Part shown: one piece after another, positions 58,946 through 64,000 of the stretch
Numbering within the stretch: the first letter of the stretch is position 1
Layout: the number at the start of each line of letters is the position of its first letter
Assembly (NCBI RefSeq): GCF_018873765.1
Contig: NC_057920.1
Span: forward strand, 9,995,307-10,059,306
DNA from: Telopea speciosissima
Taxonomy: Eukaryota > Streptophyta > Magnoliopsida > Proteales > Proteaceae
Length of the DNA: 64,000 bases
Reading direction: 5' to 3'
Translations under genes and position numbers: made by a program
Notes under the pieces: model-generated
Seen by the model: the letters and a program-made list of their open reading frames with translations, nothing else
What the model was told of the DNA's origin: nothing
The model's database searches: none

Positions 58946-60050
58946 CAAAAAAAAACTCCCACAACCAATTACGGTATGACATGCAATGGAATTTCGCCAA
59001 GATTGTGGAGCAGTTCTGTTAAAGTAGGGAAGCGCATATCATGGTACAGCCACAAGTAATTTGGGAGTTCAGTGTATGAATCCTTAAAAAACAAATAGGT
59101 CAGGGAAGCATGCTGCTCGCTTCCAACAGGCATATGACTGATTTTACTTCTTCATCCATTAACAAGTAATTATTCTTCTATTTTCCTGCAACTAGAACCT
59201 TTGTTTCTAGAAGATCACATGGTACATGTTTTTTGAGATTAAGCAATCCAGCCGTTAGAATCCTTCAAGATTTTGCGCAGTTGTTCTTCAACCCTAAATA
59301 AGAACTCGATCAGAATTCTGACCAGATTAGACCTTCTGATCTGGACATATATTGTGGTGTCCAATTCTGCCCTTGTGAAACTGATATACTGTTCACCATT
59401 CTGTTGAATCGATTTCTGGTTTTAGTATTCTGTTTTGCTAAGATTTGATCCTTAGTTTCTATGTTGATCGATCGATGCTAGTCCACTGTTTATTTGCTGA
59501 TCTGATTTGGCAAATTACTGTTTTGCCCCTATCCTAGGACAACTAGGATTAATCAATATTTGCTGATCCAACCATTGGATTAAGTTCTAATTAAAAGCAA
59601 ACATTTTGTTACTGATTTGTTAAAATCGATTGGAATTTGGGATCATCCTAACCTTCTGGTTTCATACTATTTAATTTCTCCTAAATATGGAATTATTTCT
59701 GTGAAATGATCATGTACTCTGGTACTATTTTGAGTCTTTAAATTCAGTACTACATTAGCTCCCCATAAGCCCAATATTTCAATAGCACCTTTGTCTAAAA
59801 GTTCACCCATCAGTAATTTTAAGATTGATGTTGTTCACCAATGCTACCTAGTATGGAATGGGTGGTGGCTCTACTTCAATCTCAACTTGCAAACAGCATC
59901 TTCAAAGACACCATTAGTGCAACTGTCTTCAATTCTTCATCCTCAAAGACCCCGTGAGTGGTCAAAACAGAACAAAGAACGTTCATCAGGCCCATGCTCT
60001 GCCTCCAAACAAACTGTTTGAAGATTCGGTTGCTCTTCCGGGGCAAGAGG
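58946..60050. other. Non-coding stretch between copia and gypsy relics
   Basis: No gene recognised. The right part (from about 59900) may already be degenerate gypsy interior, since a gag-type zinc knuckle lies at 60088-60138. Confidence 0.35.
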
Positions 60051-60087
60051 TATAAAAGATTCCTTTATCAATATAAAGCTACCAAAC

Positions 60088-60873
60088 GCTTGGGACACTA
60101 AGTAGTAATATGTCTGTACCCTTAGCACGTGAAACACTGAATGGCAGCCTTTGGCATCACATGAGACCAAGCCGAAGTGGAGAATATTGTTGGCTAGGTC
60201 ATGAAGATGTCATAGATGAACTACTAGCTTGTGGCTTGTTAAATGACTTTACCTAGGGAGAAGACTATTGACTGGAACTATCACCCTTAGGAAAAGTATC
60301 TGAGAAAGTCTTCCCAAGTATAAGGCCTCTTCAGACTCTCTTCAACAAAATATGTCACCTGTACTATGTCCTCCATCGTAGGCAATCAACTGGATGCTAG
60401 TGCAACACTAATCTAAGGATGCAAGCCAATGTGAAATCGTTCCACCAATACCTCCTCATCCCACTCAAAATCAGATCAACTGGCTAAGTAATAAAATATG
60501 GCTACATACTCCTAAACTATCATGCTATTCTGTCTCAGTTGTGCGAACTTGAGGTGCATGCGCTGCTTGTAGTCGGTAGGTAGGAATCTTCGGTTCATGA
60601 CTTTGCTCATCTCAGCCCAAGCAGTGACTGTCCCAATGCCTCAAGTCCGACTTTGTAGCTGGTGTTTGATCCACCAAACTAGAGTTGTGCCCTTTAATTT
60701 AGCCTCTGCAAATAAAATCTTTCTGGACTCGGTCAACCCATACCATCTAAAAAGGATCTCCAAACTGTGAACTCAATCCAAATATTGCTATGGATTATTG
60801 TCTCCATAGAAATCAAGTACATAAAATTTGGCTCCTTTTTCAGCTCCATAGAGAGCATCGTCAAAAGGTCAAC
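60088..60873 (-). pseudogene. Gypsy gag, main part
   Basis: Minus-strand translation from about 60873 shows FYGDNNP, then YLDWVHSLE-like text, FRWYGLTESRKILFAEAKLKGT and WAEMSKVMNRRFLP, the core of Retrotrans_gag, with several stops. A CFTC-x4-H-x4-C zinc knuckle with two stops lies at 60088-60138. Frames wander, so it is dead. Confidence 0.75.
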
Positions 60874-60878
60874 CAACC

Positions 60879-62487
60879 TGACGCTGGATTTTGCCACCCC
60901 CCAGCAATGACGACAACTGGACGCGAAAGACTGGCAATGCCCTTTTAAAGACCCTTTTCCTTCGGAGTGACTCGGACACCCCCTGTTCCACCTCGTTTCC
61001 ACCATCGATACTCTCGCATCCCCAGAACGACCCCACACGACGCCCTCGCCTGAAGCCCTATCCCGGCAACACCGCGCGCGGCCGCGGCACTGCGCGGCAG
61101 CACCGTGCCCGACGGCAGCGCCTTGCGGCAACTATAGTTATCAAGGCGGGAAGGCGTCCATAGCGTTTTAGAGGGTAAAAAATCAAGGCGACACAGCCAT
61201 GGCGCCAAAGGCGTCCAAGGCGACCAAGGAGCATGGACGCCTTGATAACTATGGCGGCAACGCCACACCAGGCCGCGGCGCTGCCGTGCGGCTCCATGGT
61301 CAATGAACCTTGGTCAAAGTGAAATTTTTTTTATTCCGGCGGCACCGCAGGTTTCGCCACGGCGCCACCAGACAAAAATTTTGCCTATAAATACCCCCAC
61401 CTCTCATTTCAACAAGTTCCAAGTTGAGGAGAGGGGGGACCCCCAAAGCTCCAGTTTTCATTTTTTCCTTTTTTCCTAGTTTCAGGGCCCTGCCCCAATC
61501 TGATTTCGAGCTTTTGAGCCTCGGCCCTCTATTCGGAGTCCGGGTCCGAGGGACCCGCCTTTCCTAACCCCTTTCCACCCTAAACCCCGAAGCCTCCCAT
61601 GGCCTGGTCACCTTGCCAGACGTCTTAATTCCTAGTTTTTAAAGCTTTCCGATGTCGTTATTCTGTCCAAGGTCCTAGTACCCGACACCCATGCACCGTT
61701 ATTCCATCCGATATCCGAGAAGCCCAATTTTCGAAGCTTTTTGACGTCGTTATTCTGTCCGAGGTCTCAGTACCCGACACCTGTACGTCGTTACGCTGCC
61801 CAACATCCGTGTGATTACTCTCCAAAGATTTTCCGACGTCGTTATTCTGCCTGATATCTAGGCAATTACTTTCTAACACCGTTACTCTGTCCGACGAAGG
61901 ATAAAGCCAGTCTTTTGCCTCCACCTGAGCTGGGGGACGCGATTCGTCTCGTATAATTGCATTGGTTTAACACATACAGGTATTTAATCCTTTCATCTCA
62001 TTTTAATTCTGTAACGATGTAGACTTTCAAGTTATGCCCGTGTAGTGTACAGTAGTTAGTTTAATTAAGCAGTTTGTGCATCATTTTAGCCATACATGTG
62101 AAAATAGGGCATTTATGAAGAAAGAATATTCGAAAACCAGCATCTAGTAGAAAGACCGGTTTACCCGGGCGAGGTGGATGCCTAACACCTTCCCACTCTC
62201 GTAACCTGACCACTTACCCTGAATCTCTGACCAGACCAAACGAAGTCCTATAGCCCTTCACAGAGCTACCCCAATGGGTCCTAGGCCCTAATCCTAAGTG
62301 GCGACTCCATTTCATTTAATTGTATGACCCCCATCCCCTGATGAATCATGAACTTTGAGAAGACACATTCCTTCTCTCTCCAACCGAGGAGCATAACCCA
62401 AACCCCTGTCTGGAATCAGGCGCCAACCGCAAGCGCCCCACAGCGCTCCAGTGCGGTACCTCCCAGAAAAAGGAACGGATCCTCACA
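60879..62487. mobile_element. Solo LTR (Tat/Ogre-like) inserted in gypsy gag
   Basis: On the plus strand it begins TGACGCTGGATTTTGCCACC and ends GGATCCTCACA (TG...CA). Flanks are caacc (60874-60878) and caatc (62488-62492), a 5-bp duplication with one change. The interior holds a TATA-like tataaatacc (61385), repeated gacgtcgttattctgtcc phrases, and the conserved tttacccgggcgaggtgg...gcctaacaccttccc and gtggcgactcc block seen in Tat/Ogre-type LTRs. Length 1,609 bp including a nested MITE. No internal coding remains, so LTR-LTR recombination is likely. Confidence 0.7.
61131..61246. mobile_element. MITE with tagttatcaaggcg ends, copy B, nested in the solo LTR
   Basis: Inverted ends atagttatcaaggcg and cgccttgataactat. 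The flanks repeat gcggcaac (61122-61129 and about 61248-61255), an 8-9-bp duplication. The interior (aaaatcaaggcgacac, ccaaggcgaccaaggagc) matches copy A at 45020-45165. Confidence 0.85.
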
Positions 62488-62492
62488 CAATC

Positions 62493-62755
62493 CCATATGG
62501 TGCAGGTGGTAGCGGTGGTGTAACATGAGACGAGCCATGTGAAATGGAGTTGGAAGAATCCCCAGACTGAATGGGACTCTTTCCTTTATCTAAAGTCACC
62601 AATCCGTCAATAGAAGCTTGCAAGGATGTCATCATAGTCTGGAGGGAACTAACAGCTATGTTGAGGGTATCACGATCTGTAAGGATGGCAATTACTGTCT
62701 TGCTTTCATATATATAGAAGTTGACCTGTTGGAGAACTTCACTATTGGCCACCAT
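62493..62755 (-). pseudogene. Gypsy gag N-terminal fragment
   Basis: It starts at the ATG 62755 (MVANSEVLQQVNF), 27 bp inside the primer site, and is open to the solo-LTR insertion near 62492. The text (SLQTMMTSLQASIDGL, then a Ser/Pro-rich linker ending PPAPYG) is typical of the variable N-part of gypsy gag. The ORF is cut by the insertion. Confidence 0.65.
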
Positions 62756-62781
62756 GGTTAGGATATGGAAGAGTATGTTCA

Positions 62782-62793
62782 GCTCTGATACCA
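62782..62793 (-). other. tRNA-iMet primer-binding site of the gypsy element
   Basis: The minus strand reads TGGTATCAGAGC, the exact 12-base complement of plant initiator tRNA-Met 3' end, just inside the LTR. Confidence 0.9.
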
Positions 62794-62796
62794 AAT

Positions 62797-63259
62797 TGAT
62801 GCAATAGCGGAGTTTGGAAACCTCGTTTGGGTTTGTTATGGGCACACCCAAAAAATAGAAGACTCAAATCAAGAGTATAGTGGCAAAACAACATTTAGAA
62901 TTTTATAAGAGAATGATGACTTGGTAAATAGGTGAAATCTTAAAGGATAGATGGGTAGTTAAATAGGGGAGGGATGTAAAAGTGATTAATAAATAAAGGT
63001 TAGGGGTATATTTGGAATCAAATAGTAACTAAAAGATAAAAAGAATAAAGGAGGAAAAGATGGGGTAATATTAGGAAAGCAGAATTAAGGGTTTAAAGGC
63101 ATAGAAGAATTAATCATCTCCTACCTATCAACAGAACGCAAAGCAGGATGGGTGTTGGTTTCAAAGGAAGATCTCCTCACAGAAACCCAATCGATTTGGG
63201 GCTTTGGTCTGAAGCGCAACCAACAATTTTCTGAAACTCAGGTATGAGAAACCCTAACA
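62797..63259 (-). repeat. 5' LTR of the gypsy element
   Basis: On the minus strand it begins TGTTAGGGTTTCTCATACC and ends GCATCA, three bases before the primer site. The 463-bp length and TG...CA ends are right for an LTR. The second copy is not in the window. Confidence 0.65.
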
Positions 63260-64000
63260 TTCACCCTCATAGCAGAATGATATCTCATAATAACTCGCTG
63301 GCGGTACTTGCAGCTGTGGTTCTGCAACTGATTTTGTGTCTCATGATAAAGGGAAACTTTGGGTCAAGGGTACTGATCGCATATAGGGCCCTGATGTAGA
63401 TCTAGTCATGTACTTGGTCCATGATTTGGACCACATTCAGCCACATCAGTCCATATTAATTTGTGCTATTAGGGAGTTACCAACCAGAGTCTAAGGAAGG
63501 ATATTGCTTCAGATTTTGTTGGCCCCATGGCCAGCTGGTGAAGATCAAGCTAAAGACAATATTGTTGTGCGTGGAGCTTTATTTTCAAGTCATAAACAGC
63601 TGTCAAGCTGATCTGGATTAGGACAAAATTTAGGAGTCATTGTTACATGCGTGGGGTTTTGTTAACTTAGGATAGTTTCTATTTTAAAGTAGCTTTGCTT
63701 ATGTAATTAGGACTCTTTATTTTGTTAACCAATTAGAGAAAGGATTTGCTTTTAATTTGGAATGTTTCTAGAAGATCTTAATGTAACTGGTTTTATTATA
63801 AATAAAAGCAAGAGGCTGCACACAACAACCAAAGAATTGAAGGGAAAAAAAGTTAAAGTTTTGTTTTTTAAACCATGCTATGCTGTGAGATGCAGTGGGA
63901 AGAGTGAGATGCCTATACCTGTGAGTGGGTGAGAGACCCGGGAGAGAGTGGGATACTCGATCCAATCCTATCCTTCTCTATTTTCTAATTTTTTCTTTGT
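63260..64000. other. Window end, probable retroelement-derived non-coding sequence
   Basis: No gene recognised. The stretch 63480-63830, with a ttataaataaaag box near 63795 and gtttctaga-type words, has the look of an LTR region (promoter and polyadenylation-like words close together), but I cannot define its ends. Confidence 0.3.

Larger units (their letters stand above)
60050..63259 (-). mobile_element. Ty3/gypsy-type retrotransposon, 5' half, minus strand
   Basis: In minus-strand order: 5' LTR (63259-62797), spacer att, primer site, gag N-terminus (from 62755), a nested solo LTR (62487-60879), more gag, and a degenerate zinc knuckle. Protease to integrase and the 3' LTR are not recognisable. 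When the solo LTR and one duplicated target are removed, the two gag parts fall in the same frame. Confidence 0.8.

Noticed and set aside
60733..61303. GC-rich ORFs of 81-132 codons
   Set aside because: They fall in the solo LTR and its nested MITE, and cross the junction with gypsy gag; composition explains the openness.

Overview
The window is nuclear DNA of a flowering plant. Multi-exon GT-AG genes for plant protein families (mitochondrial calcium uniporter, leishmanolysin-like metallopeptidase, thaumatin/PR-5, a plant-type LPAT terminal exon) sit in AT-rich DNA crowded with plant transposons: L1 LINEs with a C-terminal RNase H, copia and gypsy elements, an Au-like SINE, Mutator- and hAT-type MITEs, and an endogenous pararetrovirus. 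I cannot name the species. No rRNA gene, intact tRNA gene or CRISPR array was seen.

Layout. 1-1275: dispersed repeats and a foldback MITE. 1276-9300: one genome-length copy of a Caulimoviridae-type endogenous pararetrovirus. It is set in a TA-dinucleotide repeat, reads in one frame for about 6 kb with seven in-frame stops and no frameshift, and is followed by a second, open ORF and a 35S-like promoter region. 9300-14580: repeats, including a 598-bp tandem duplication and a hAT-type MITE. 14723-16788: two-exon mitochondrial calcium uniporter gene. 16.8-34.6 kb: gene-poor, with a truncated LINE bounded by a 17-bp target duplication and several MITEs. 34695-44557: 17-exon leishmanolysin-like (M8) gene of 844 codons, with a Mutator-like element and an Au-like SINE in introns. 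46060-46800 (minus): single-exon thaumatin-like protein. 48.48-50.90 kb: a second, longer LINE. 55337-55782 (minus): the last exon of an LPAT4/5-like acyltransferase, whose other exons are not visible. 56.2-63.3 kb: nested retroelements, namely a copia element split by a 724-bp TIR element, and a gypsy element split by a solo LTR that itself carries a MITE.

The cellular genes have unrelated jobs (mitochondrial Ca2+ uptake, a secreted or membrane zinc protease, extracellular defence protein, phospholipid synthesis) and do not form a pathway. I see no new multi-gene system. The most informative object is the pararetrovirus, for its decay pattern, its borders, and an open second ORF of unknown function. 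The nested transposons with clean target duplications come next.
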